20,958 nucleotides of DNA from JAGTQI01 sp038868115. GTDB taxonomy: Archaea; Thermoproteota; Bathyarchaeia; Bathyarchaeales; Bathycorpusculaceae. Position numbers and translations under genes: made by a program. The stretch is taken from assembly GCA_038868115.1 (NCBI GenBank), contig JAWBXA010000018.1, forward strand, positions 1 to 20,958. The letters run 5' to 3'. Every line of letters starts with the position of its first letter. The stretch's first letter is position 1. Shown piece by piece: positions 13,339 through 20,531 of the stretch. The notes beneath the pieces were generated by a model. The model searched no databases. It had not been told where the DNA came from and was given only the letters and a program-made list of their open reading frames with translations.

Positions 13339-16215
13339 CTACCAGAATCTTTTGCTTATGGCTTTACGTTCAGCCTCTAAAACAAGCTCATAAAACCTAT
13401 CCGTGAGCATGGCTTCTTTTTCGAGAACTTCTTTGATGTCTGGCGGTTGAACTTTCCGTGCACAGAGGGCTACTGCCGCCGCTTTGCCATACCTTTCTAT
13501 TAGACGAGCTGTTTGCAGGGCTTGCCTCTGGATTTTCTCTTCGCTCTTAGTAAGCCTTTCGCCCTTCTTCTCTATTAGTGGCAAAACCTTCTCTTCCTCA
13601 ACCCTTAGAAGCCCTATGGCTCCGGAGCCACACTTTGGACATTTTGGTTTCGCTGGCATGTCTTTGACGCGTATCATGTCTGTGTAGCTCCAACAGTTTG
13701 TACAAACAAGATTACATGTTTCGTTCAACAGCCTCGCTTTTGCAGATTCTATGAGCACAGCCCGCATTCTTTCAGGCGGAATAAGATCTGTTTTCATGCT
13801 TACCCTTTCAATACCAACACGGGCAACTGGAGTGGCAGTCCCACCAGTTTCAACCTTAACAATTTCTATTTCGCCCTTGCGGATTTTCTCCAAAACTTGG
13901 ACAAGCCTCCCAACGTCCAAGTCTTTTGTGAAAACTTCTTTCAGGGCCTCCTCGAATATTGGAGTCCCCTCGAAGCTTTTCAAAAGCCTCTGGAGGCTTA
14001 CATTGCTGAAGTCAGCCCACTTCTCCAGCGCGCCGAAACGTCTCGCCACGTGAATCATACGCCTCTTAAAAATGCCCGTCTTAACAGTCGCCCTTATTAA
14101 AGCATCCTTGACGACTTGTTCACTCATTGAAGCGATTTCATCAAGTAACATGGCGATTTGATCAGCGTCCGCAGCTCCCATTGTCTGTATGAATATGCGA
14201 TAAGGATCGTGCTGAACCACTATGCCATACCCAACCCTTTCGGATAAGAATTGCCCAACAAGTTGGGCTAGCGCTCTGTTCGTAAGAGAACCGAAGTGGG
14301 CATGGACTATTACGAAGTCCTCCCAGTCTTCGATGGTTATTCGCTTGTCCGTTGGAACAGGTATCCCAGTAGCCGCCTGCTCGACAGTCTCGGCTAAAGC
14401 ATCCAAAATTGTCTCGTTTTCTGCCGGATAGCTTTCACTGAGTTTTGCTGCAATCTCTTCTGGCGGCAGACCCTTACGGATTTGCTCTTCAACAAAACCA
14501 CGGATATAGCCGACTTCTTGGGCAACTTCAAATGGCACGGGGATTTCTTCTCCTATCCAGCTTGGGATAGCCCCCGTAGGGTCGCCCACCGGCTTCACGT
14601 AGACCTTGTCGCCTGATATGTGGAGAATTCGCCATGGGCTTCCACGGATTATGAACTTTATTCCTGGCTTGCCATACTCCGCCATGAAGGCTTCATCTAA
14701 AATTCCCACGGCTTGGTCTGTTGTCTCATCCACGACTAAGTATTGTTTTTCTTCTGGTATCATGGACAAATTGTCGAAATAATATTCGAAAAGCGCCTTT
14801 GTCCTGCGAGGTTTCAGAACCACCCTGTCTTCAAAAGAAACCCATGCAAGTCTAGGGAAGCGGTCATGCATATAGCGTAAAATTTTTTCAATGTCTTCTA
14901 TTGTTAAGTCGGCGTACGGGTAGGCTTTCCTAAACATTTCCAAGATTTCGCCAAACTCAAGCCTCTTCTGCTTTAAGAGTAGCCCAGCAATTTGGTGAGC
15001 TAAAGTGTCATAGGGTTTTGGAGGAATTTCGACCGGCTCTAAATCCTCTTTTAGAGCGCGTCTCGCTATGGCTAGAGCCTCCAACGTGTCATCAGAATCC
15101 ATTGTCACAATTATTCCTTCGGCTATTCGCCCGATTCTGTGGCCGCTTCTTCCAACCCGTTGGATGAGTCTTGTGACTTGGCGTGGGCTCATGTACTGGA
15201 TTACTAGGTCTATGCGGCCCACATCTATGCCAAGCTCTAGACTGCTGGTGCAAACCAAGCCCTTCAACTCGCCGTTTTTTAGGCCTCTTTCTGCTGCTAT
15301 GCGGGACGGTTTAGCCAGAGAACCATGATGTATGGAAACCGGAAAGTCTATGTCCCAAACTTTGAAGCGGCTTGCCAAAACTTCTGAAATGGCGCGTGTA
15401 TTTGTGAATAGAAGAACTGACCTGTGGCGGCTTATATAATCGCGGATAACCCTAAGCCTAGCCGCCACTTCTGGATGCGTGTAAAGCTGTTCTGCCAGCA
15501 TAAAGTCTTCTGGTTTAGGTTTTGGGAAAAGTATTTTCAAATGCATTTTTCTGGCAACTGGAACCCGCACAATCTCTATTGGGCGGCTGTTTCCAACGAG
15601 GAATTGGGCTACTTTTTCTGGACTGCCGATGGTGGCTGACAAACCTATTATTTGGAAGTCTCTTCCAATCATTGTTCTGAGCCTTTCGAGGCTTAGAGCA
15701 AGCTGGCTTCCACGTTTGCTGTCAGCCATCTCGTGGACTTCGTCGATGATTACCCAACGAACCTGCTGTAAGTGTTGCCTCATAATCCAGCCGACCAAAA
15801 TAGCCTGCAAAGTTTCAGGAGTCGTTATCAAAACGTCCGGTGGACTCCGCGCTTGTCTTGTCCGTTCGCGGGTTTCTGTGTCGCCGTGCCTAACAGCCAA
15901 CTTAATGTCTAGATTGTTGCACCACCATTCGAGACGCTCCAGCATGTCACGATTCAAAGCCCTTAAGGGTGTGATGTAAAGCACTTTTATGCCTGGGGTG
16001 TGTGTCTCTTGTAGGAGCATGCTTAAGACGGGCAAGAAGGCAGCCTCAGTTTTACCTGTGGCGGTGGGCGAAATAAGCAGAACATTTTTCCCCTCAAGGA
16101 TGAGCGGAATAGTCTTTTCTTGAGGCTCTGTTGGTTTTGAGAACCCCCTCTGCTCAATCAAGCGGCGAACAGGCTTAACCAGAATGTCAAAAGCATTTTT
16201 GGGCTGCTCTTTCAA
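13339..16215 (-). CDS. lhr: Lhr-family ATP-dependent DNA helicase
   Basis: A 958-residue superfamily 2 helicase. N-terminal RecA domain: Q-motif region around GFSKPTEPQEK, Walker A SPTATGKT at 49-56, motif Ib TTPETLQ, DEVH box at 158-161 and SAT at 193-195. Second RecA domain: motif IV LLFTNTR, TSSLELGIDVG at 323-333 and motif VI QRVGRSGHR at 352-360. A winged-helix and Lhr-specific region follows. The C-terminus carries a four-Cys zinc ribbon (Cys838, Cys841, Cys859, Cys862) in CTNC and CPKC. Lhr enzymes unwind 3'-tailed duplexes and RNA:DNA hybrids and act in DNA repair; archaea usually encode two types (aLhr1 and aLhr2), and I cannot assign which this is. The start is TTG 16215 with GAGG about 12 bases upstream. 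It is complete with no frameshift. Confidence 0.93.
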   Translation of the reverse strand: MKEQPKNAFDILVKPVRRLIEQRGFSKPTEPQEKTIPLILEGKNVLLISPTATGKTEAAFLPVLSMLLQETHTPGIKVLYITPLRALNRDMLERLEWWCNNLDIKLAVRHGDTETRERTRQARSPPDVLITTPETLQAILVGWIMRQHLQQVRWVIIDEVHEMADSKRGSQLALSLERLRTMIGRDFQIIGLSATIGSPEKVAQFLVGNSRPIEIVRVPVARKMHLKILFPKPKPEDFMLAEQLYTHPEVAARLRVIRDYISRHRSVLLFTNTRAISEVLASRFKVWDIDFPVSIHHGSLAKPSRIAAERGLKNGELKGLVCTSSLELGIDVGRIDLVIQYMSPRQVTRLIQRVGRSGHRIGRIAEGIIVTMDSDDTLEALAIARRALKEDLEPVEIPPKPYDTLAHQIAGLLLKQKRLEFGEILEMFRKAYPYADLTIEDIEKILRYMHDRFPRLAWVSFEDRVVLKPRRTKALFEYYFDNLSMIPEEKQYLVVDETTDQAVGILDEAFMAEYGKPGIKFIIRGSPWRILHISGDKVYVKPVGDPTGAIPSWIGEEIPVPFEVAQEVGYIRGFVEEQIRKGLPPEEIAAKLSESYPAENETILDALAETVEQAATGIPVPTDKRITIEDWEDFVIVHAHFGSLTNRALAQLVGQFLSERVGYGIVVQHDPYRIFIQTMGAADADQIAMLLDEIASMSEQVVKDALIRATVKTGIFKRRMIHVARRFGALEKWADFSNVSLQRLLKSFEGTPIFEEALKEVFTKDLDVGRLVQVLEKIRKGEIEIVKVETGGTATPVARVGIERVSMKTDLIPPERMRAVLIESAKARLLNETCNLVCTNCWSYTDMIRVKDMPAKPKCPKCGSGAIGLLRVEEEKVLPLIEKKGERLTKSEEKIQRQALQTARLIERYGKAAAVALCARKVQPPDIKEVLEKEAMLTDRFYELVLEAERKAISKRFW

Positions 16216-16359
16216 AGCGGTTTAAACCTCAATGCTATAGGAATAGCGGAAAACCGAAGGTAAAAGCATTTTGCAACACGGGGACATCAAATTTATGAGT
16301 CGCAGCAGCCATAAATTGGATAGCCCCCTCCGGATTTCTAAAAAGTATCAAGTTCCATC

Positions 16360-16929
16360 CTATAGTTTATCCAAAATTTCCCCTTCTATTTCTTCCTCCC
16401 ATATCTTGAACGTGTCTGGCTCTTCCCGCTTCAATATGGTCTTCAAAGCCTTTGGCGTCAGTTCTCTGGCAAGCTGCAGAATTTCCCTTCTAGCGGCTTC
16501 AAAATGTTTCTTAAGAAGAGCTTTATCATCGTAAATTACTCCAGCGAGGGGGCAAATTTTCTCCATCTTCAAGTACCACTCAATTTTGCCGGTCGCCTTG
16601 TTTATGTCGAAGGTTATTGGTCCTGCGACGCATGTTTCTGGCTTTGCTGGATGCACAATGCATTTCCTTGTGGCCTTATCATAAAATATGCAGTATCCGC
16701 TTTCATCCTCCCTTGGGAAAGTATATTCAGCATGCACGAAAGGATTCTCAACGTGGATGCCATGCGCCTTCAAGTATTCTAGAATAATTTTTTCACGCTT
16801 TTCGGTTATTGGCGGTCTTGCATCCCAGCAACAGTTAATCTTACAAGCGCCGCAAATGTTAAAGAAGTTTTTCTGGCGTTCGCCTTCGGCTTGCATATGC
16901 ACTTCCAACCCGTTAATATAGTGGCTCAT
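16360..16929 (-). CDS. YkgJ-like Cys-cluster protein overlapping the amidoligase gene
   Basis: A 189-residue protein with a Cys cluster ICGACKINCCWDARPPI (Cys26, 29, 33, 34), followed by Cys80 in SGYCIFYD, Cys90 in RKCIVHP and Cys100 in KPETCVAGP. This is the YkgJ zinc/iron-chelating pattern, longer at both ends than the first copy. The C-terminal 70 residues are helical and charged (KHFEAARREILQLARELTP). ATG 16929 has GAGG four bases upstream and overlaps the stop of the GCS2-type ligase gene by 17 bases, so the two are translated together. The family's chemistry is unsettled. Coupling to a peptide-type ligase suggests it modifies the same product or supplies its metal or redox chemistry, but that is inference. 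Confidence 0.82.
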   Translation of the reverse strand: MSHYINGLEVHMQAEGERQKNFFNICGACKINCCWDARPPITEKREKIILEYLKAHGIHVENPFVHAEYTFPREDESGYCIFYDKATRKCIVHPAKPETCVAGPITFDINKATGKIEWYLKMEKICPLAGVIYDDKALLKKHFEAARREILQLARELTPKALKTILKREEPDTFKIWEEEIEGEILDKL

Positions 16930-18166
16930 TAGCCTCTAGGCTGTTTAAAAGTTTCGAGTAAACGTCTATAACTGCCTCGTTCAAGTCGGTTTTCTGCGCC
17001 CTAACTTTGACTTTTTCTTTGATAACGTCTGAAAGGTTGCCGCGTTCAACACGCTTCTCTATTAAGGGGAGATATTCCTTCTCCTCAGACGTGGCGTTTT
17101 CCCAAGCAATTTTCAATAGGCGTCTGCATACATGCCTAGCCGTTGGCCCATTGGGATGGATCACTTTCGCTTCTAAGCCATACTTTATAACGGACTTGAA
17201 GTCTTCAGCCAAAACTTCCGTCGGTATTAAAGGTTCATCCGCCCTCATCAAGCCTCTAAGCAGAGCCCTTATAAAACAGCTTATGGCCACGTCGGATTTT
17301 ATGCATTCTTGCTCGTCCATGACACGTATTTCTAGGGCTTTCCTTTCAAAGCGGAAGATTACGCCCCTCGAGTTAACCCATTCCTTATTGAGGATACAGC
17401 TGTGAGCCCCAACACTGGCTAAGTCAGCTGAATAGCGCCCGATAACTTCCAGCCTATACTGCCTAAAAGACTGAATATATTCTGGGACGACTTTTCCAGT
17501 TACCGATGGAATTTCCTTCTGATTTTGCATGTAAAAGTAAAGCCTATTATCTACATAATCGCCTAGTCGCCCCTCAAATATGGGAGAAGAAGCCGAAACA
17601 GCTGGTAGATAAGCACAGACGTTGGCAAGCAGGTTATGCATCTGAACGGCTTTGGCTTCACAAGCGTAGGGGATGTTCAACTGGAAGCTTTGAATATTAA
17701 GCCATCCATGCTGCCTAAGGTTGAAGATTCTGCTAAAAGCTTCATAAATCTGCTTGTGGCGATGCGGCCAAACGGCTGTTTCCTCAAGCCTCAATGTTGG
17801 ATGCATTCCAGTGCCTAAAAGCCTTGCACCATAACGGCGTTCAAGCATTTCGCTGAGTCTTAAAACAGCCTCCTGCATAGTTTCCTCAAAGGTTTTTGGC
17901 GACCTGAAAGGCTTGTTAGGCTTAACCTCAATAACGTGAAGCTGCAACTCTTTTCCAAAAGTGAAGCTGCCAAACTTCACAAAATTTACAACTCGCCCAT
18001 AAACATCTTTTATGACTTTGTCAACTATTGGCAAAGCCCTCAAATTTTTGTCAACGAGCGAGTACTCGTGTTCTGATCCGAGAACCTCTAGGGTTCTGTA
18101 CGTATAGACTGCCTCTTTAAATGAAATCTCAAATAGCCAACATATAAGCTTATAGCATTTCTCCAT
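16913..18166 (-). CDS. GCS2-type carboxylate-amine ligase (glutamate-cysteine ligase family)
   Basis: A 417-residue ATP-dependent ligase of the glutamine-synthetase-like GCS2 superfamily. Hallmarks: the metal-binding Glu pair GSEHEYSLVD at 30-39 (Glu32, Glu34), the strand ELQLHVIEVKP at 73-83, GTGMHPTLRLEET at 118-130, NIQSFQLNIPY at 157-167, and the Arg/Tyr-rich segment FEGRLGDYVDNRLYFY at 197-212. The family activates a carboxylate such as glutamate gamma-carboxyl and joins it to an amine. The amine acceptor cannot be read from the sequence. The N-terminal 25 residues before LEVLGSEHEY are atypical, so a shorter start is possible, though no better one is obvious; ATG 18166 is used. It is divergent from the RLAN and ATP-grasp genes and co-translated with the YkgJ gene. 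Confidence 0.82.
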   Translation of the reverse strand: MEKCYKLICWLFEISFKEAVYTYRTLEVLGSEHEYSLVDKNLRALPIVDKVIKDVYGRVVNFVKFGSFTFGKELQLHVIEVKPNKPFRSPKTFEETMQEAVLRLSEMLERRYGARLLGTGMHPTLRLEETAVWPHRHKQIYEAFSRIFNLRQHGWLNIQSFQLNIPYACEAKAVQMHNLLANVCAYLPAVSASSPIFEGRLGDYVDNRLYFYMQNQKEIPSVTGKVVPEYIQSFRQYRLEVIGRYSADLASVGAHSCILNKEWVNSRGVIFRFERKALEIRVMDEQECIKSDVAISCFIRALLRGLMRADEPLIPTEVLAEDFKSVIKYGLEAKVIHPNGPTARHVCRRLLKIAWENATSEEKEYLPLIEKRVERGNLSDVIKEKVKVRAQKTDLNEAVIDVYSKLLNSLEANEPLY

Positions 18167-18199
18167 CGCGGGTGGTTGATTAGCATTAGCATAAGTTAT

Positions 18200-18232
18200 A
18201 GTTAATTTTAAATATTCTTAATGATATTAACT
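18200..18232. promoter_or_regulatory. Inverted repeat in the divergent promoter of the amidoligase locus
   Basis: AGTTAAT at 18200-18206 and ATTAACT at 18226-18232 are perfect inverted 7-mers separated by 19 AT-rich bases that contain TATA-like TTTTAAATATT on both strands. Transcripts for both directions would start on either side of it (about 18186 and 18240). It is therefore either back-to-back TATA boxes or an operator controlling both operons. Confidence 0.4.
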
Positions 18233-18257
18233 GTTTCTGCTGTCTGGTGCCTCTTGC

Positions 18258-18968
18258 GTGCTGGTCGTCTCAAACATCGACCTAAGAACAAACACGCCCA
18301 TAATAAAACCATCAGCCTTCCTCAAGTCTTCTGTTAGGGATTTTATTCTTAACATAAACAACGACTACAGATACATGAAAGCAGGCTATTATGTTTCGCT
18401 TCACGCTGAAATCCTTGGAAACGATGTTGTTCCAACAACGGAAAACGCCATAGACGCTTTTAGGCCGCCGGTTCTGCTGGTTAGGGCTTCAAAAAATGGG
18501 ACGCCTATAATGCCATATCTTGTTACGGATTCTGTTAAGCAGATAATGGCTGAGTTCGGCTTCCCAATAGTTGTTTTCGCAGCAAATCCATTCTCGTTTA
18601 ATGGCTTCAAAACAGCCAGAAATAGAACTGCCCTATACAGGGCTGTCAAAAGCTTAAGCATGAATTATCGTTATGCCGTTTGCGCTCAGCCACTATGTGG
18701 CGAAATAATTTCTGTTAAAGCGTTTTTCGGCGAGTGTACCTGTGAAGATAACAATGTAAAGGAAATTGCCAAAAAAGTTCATGAAAACTTCAAAATCCCA
18801 GTGTGCAAGTTGCACCTTCAACGTTTCGCTGGGAAAGCCTACCTTTGCGGGCTTCAACCCTTAAAGATCGGGGAAATTACGCCTTTAGACATCGATATAA
18901 TTTCTAAAATTGTTTCCCGGGTTTCCGGAAAGGATGATTTGATTGACGCGAATAGCATGCTTTGTTGA
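18258..18968 (+). CDS. Stand-alone RLAN-domain protein (RimK-like ATP-grasp N-terminal type)
   Basis: A 236-residue protein from GTG 18258 (weak GGTG site). The segment YRYMKAGYYVSLHAEILGND at 37-56, followed by VVPTTENAID, fits the signature of the RLAN region usually found attached to RimK-like ATP-grasp ligases, where it may recognise substrate. Here it is a separate gene whose last 26 bases overlap the ATP-grasp gene. The middle holds PVLLVRASKNGTPIMPYLV and the distal part has Cys-x-Cys (ECTCED) and a final Cys. No membrane or signal segment is present. Family assignment rests on the GYYVSLxAE pattern and the neighbour, so it is moderately sure. Its biochemical action is unknown. Confidence 0.7.
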   Translation: MLVVSNIDLRTNTPIIKPSAFLKSSVRDFILNINNDYRYMKAGYYVSLHAEILGNDVVPTTENAIDAFRPPVLLVRASKNGTPIMPYLVTDSVKQIMAEFGFPIVVFAANPFSFNGFKTARNRTALYRAVKSLSMNYRYAVCAQPLCGEIISVKAFFGECTCEDNNVKEIAKKVHENFKIPVCKLHLQRFAGKAYLCGLQPLKIGEITPLDIDIISKIVSRVSGKDDLIDANSMLC

Positions 18969-19821
18969 AAAATACAATTTCACATGTTCTGATGAAGTTG
19001 AGGCTCTCCAAACCTTTAAACAAACAGCCGAACAAATGGGACATGAGTTCAAATTCATGTTCAGAAGCGGGCTCTCAGAAATTCCAAAATATGACAGCGT
19101 TTTCATAAGGGCAACCACTGATCCACTTTACACATCCTACATAGTTTCAAAAACTGCTTGGGAGCTTGGCCTAAAAGTCGTTGACGACCCTATTTCGATT
19201 AAGATTTGCGCCAACAAAATTCACCAGTACCGGCTCTTCGAAAAGTATGATGTGCCGCACATTCCAACATTGTTTTTGAACAAAGATGAGTTTCATCATA
19301 GGCAAATAGAGGAAATCTTCGAGCTTTTTGGAAAACCGGTGGTTATTAAGGCACCCTACACAAGCTTTTCAAAATATGTAGAGAAGGTTTCATGCGAAAC
19401 AAGTTTCCGTGAAGTTGCCAAACGCTTCTTTAGACGGTCGGATTACATCGTTGTACAGAAGTTTATGCCCTCCCGCTTCGATTGGCGTGTGGGCGTCCTA
19501 AACGGCGAAGTCTTATACGTTTGCAAATACATGATGCCAAAGGGCAAATGGAAACATGGCGTAAAAAAACGTGGAAAACCAAGCTTCATATGGGGTAGAA
19601 CGGTCACCCTAAAGCGGGATAATGCACCTCAAAAACTCAAGGAAGCTGCCCTTAAAGCCTGCAGCGTCGTTGGGAAGGGACTTTACGGCGTCGACGTTAA
19701 AGAAGTTAATGGCGGCTATATGATTGTAGAGGTTAACGACAACCCAAGCATATACAAGGGACATGAGGACTTAAGGGACAAGGACGTTTACGAGAAAATC
19801 ATAAAGTTCCTAGCAGAGTAA
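18943..19821 (+). CDS. RimK-like ATP-grasp carboxylate-amine ligase
   Basis: A 292-residue ATP-grasp ligase. Visible elements are the ATP-binding lysines in NKIHQYRLFEK (Lys92) and VVIKAPYTSFSK (Lys136), hinge VVQKFM, FDWRVGVLNGEVLYVCKYM at 179-197 with Asp180 and Arg182, and the Mg-binding segment GLYGVDVKEVNGGYMIVEVN then DNPSIYKGHED, with Asp251, Glu263, Asn265 and Asn267. Such enzymes make an acyl-phosphate from a carboxylate and join it to an amine, as in RimK, glutathione or coenzyme F420 side-chain synthesis. TTG 18943 has AGGATGA upstream and overlaps the RLAN gene, so the two chains are co-translated and may act as one enzyme. The substrate is unknown. Confidence 0.88.
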   Translation: MTRIACFVEKYNFTCSDEVEALQTFKQTAEQMGHEFKFMFRSGLSEIPKYDSVFIRATTDPLYTSYIVSKTAWELGLKVVDDPISIKICANKIHQYRLFEKYDVPHIPTLFLNKDEFHHRQIEEIFELFGKPVVIKAPYTSFSKYVEKVSCETSFREVAKRFFRRSDYIVVQKFMPSRFDWRVGVLNGEVLYVCKYMMPKGKWKHGVKKRGKPSFIWGRTVTLKRDNAPQKLKEAALKACSVVGKGLYGVDVKEVNGGYMIVEVNDNPSIYKGHEDLRDKDVYEKIIKFLAE

Positions 19822-20045
19822 GCGATTTTACTGAAGTCAACAACTCGAAGGATTATCCTACCCTTTAGGTTCCTTCTTCCTTTGTATGCCTCATTCCATC
19901 CTAACGATAACAGGTTTAACGCGGAATAATTTCCCTTAGAAAGATCTATTCATATGGTGGCGTAGATTAGCTCTCCGAAGATTAGGATCATCAGGGTAAT
20001 GGCTAAGGCAATTAGGTAAAGCGTGGAAAATTTTGAGCGCTTCTT
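19822..20045. other. Short intergenic stretch with an in-frame membrane-span segment on the minus strand
   Basis: Between the end of the ATP-grasp gene and the minus-strand regulator. Minus-strand codons 20045 to 19950 read KKRSKFSTLYLIALAI then TLMILIFGELIYATI before a TGA, giving a clear transmembrane helix of about 20 residues. It follows the regulator's TGA in the same frame and has no ATG, GTG or TTG before its late Met. ATG 20055 is one base out of register with it. Nothing else is seen here. Confidence 0.45.
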
Positions 20046-20444
20046 TCACTGCCATTTCCGTAAATCTGTAGAAATGCATAATCCGCATTTTTCAGTTTCA
20101 AATGTTGGGTCTAAAGCCTTATGCATGTTGCACAACAAGCCTTTTCCACGGGCGGCCCTGCAGATTTCGCAAAACTTTAGTGTAAAATCTCTGTGGGATA
20201 AGCCCTCTTTTGCCAGGAAATCCGCCAACTCTTCAATTAGCCCTTTAATTTCCCCGTCCTTTTCTAGGTCTAGGGCTTTCCCCCTCATTTTTTTGTTGTA
20301 GAGGCTTATGGCTGGTTGGCTTACACCCAGCAGTTTTGCCGCCTTCGTCTGTTTTAGGTTGTGTTTTGTCATTAGTCTTTTAGCTAGAGCCGCCCTTACC
20401 GGTGGGAGTAGGCTTTTTACAGCGACTTCGCATGGTAGTAGCAT
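20046..20444 (-). CDS. XRE-type HTH regulator with Cys-rich sensory tail
   Basis: A 132-residue regulator. The N-terminal helix-turn-helix covers about 18-52 (KHNLKQTKAAKLLGVSQPAI then SLYNKKMRG). The C-terminal part holds Cys92 and Cys95 (CEIC), Cys105, and Cys120 and Cys123 (CGLC), which could bind zinc or an Fe-S cluster and act as an oxygen or redox sensor. The layout fits the archaeal XRE-type regulators of COG2522. ATG 20444 is preceded by GAGGGATG on its strand, and a TATA-like AAATATAAC lies about 25-30 bases upstream of the start. It is divergent from the flavodiiron gene, sharing an 87-base gap that contains a 20-bp perfect palindrome. This makes it the obvious candidate regulator of that gene and of itself. 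Confidence 0.8.
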   Translation of the reverse strand: MLLPCEVAVKSLLPPVRAALAKRLMTKHNLKQTKAAKLLGVSQPAISLYNKKMRGKALDLEKDGEIKGLIEELADFLAKEGLSHRDFTLKFCEICRAARGKGLLCNMHKALDPTFETEKCGLCISTDLRKWQ

Positions 20445-20488
20445 TTCTTTTCATCCCTCTTGTTCTGTTATATTTGTGAGGGAAAGGC

Positions 20489-20497
20489 ATAAATATA
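20489..20497 (+). promoter_or_regulatory. TATA box of the flavodiiron gene
   Basis: GGAAAGG followed by ATAAATATA (20489-20497) is a strong BRE/TATA pair. It predicts initiation about 25 bases later, near 20515-20520, inside the palindrome at 20499-20518. Confidence 0.55.
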
Positions 20498-20498
20498 C

Positions 20499-20518
20499 TT
20501 TATTACAATTGTAATAAA
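20499..20518. promoter_or_regulatory. Perfect 20-bp palindromic operator candidate
   Basis: TTTATTACAATTGTAATAAA is its own reverse complement over all 20 bases. It sits between the TATA box and the ribosome site AGGTGA (20519-20524) of the flavodiiron gene. A repressor bound there would block transcription start. The divergent HTH regulator is the natural candidate. Confidence 0.65.
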
Positions 20519-20531
20519 AGGTGAAACTTGC

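Noticed and set aside
13484..15979. Multiple plus-strand frames inside lhr
   Set aside because: They are antisense shadows. The minus-strand 958-residue helicase accounts for the whole span with all its motifs intact.
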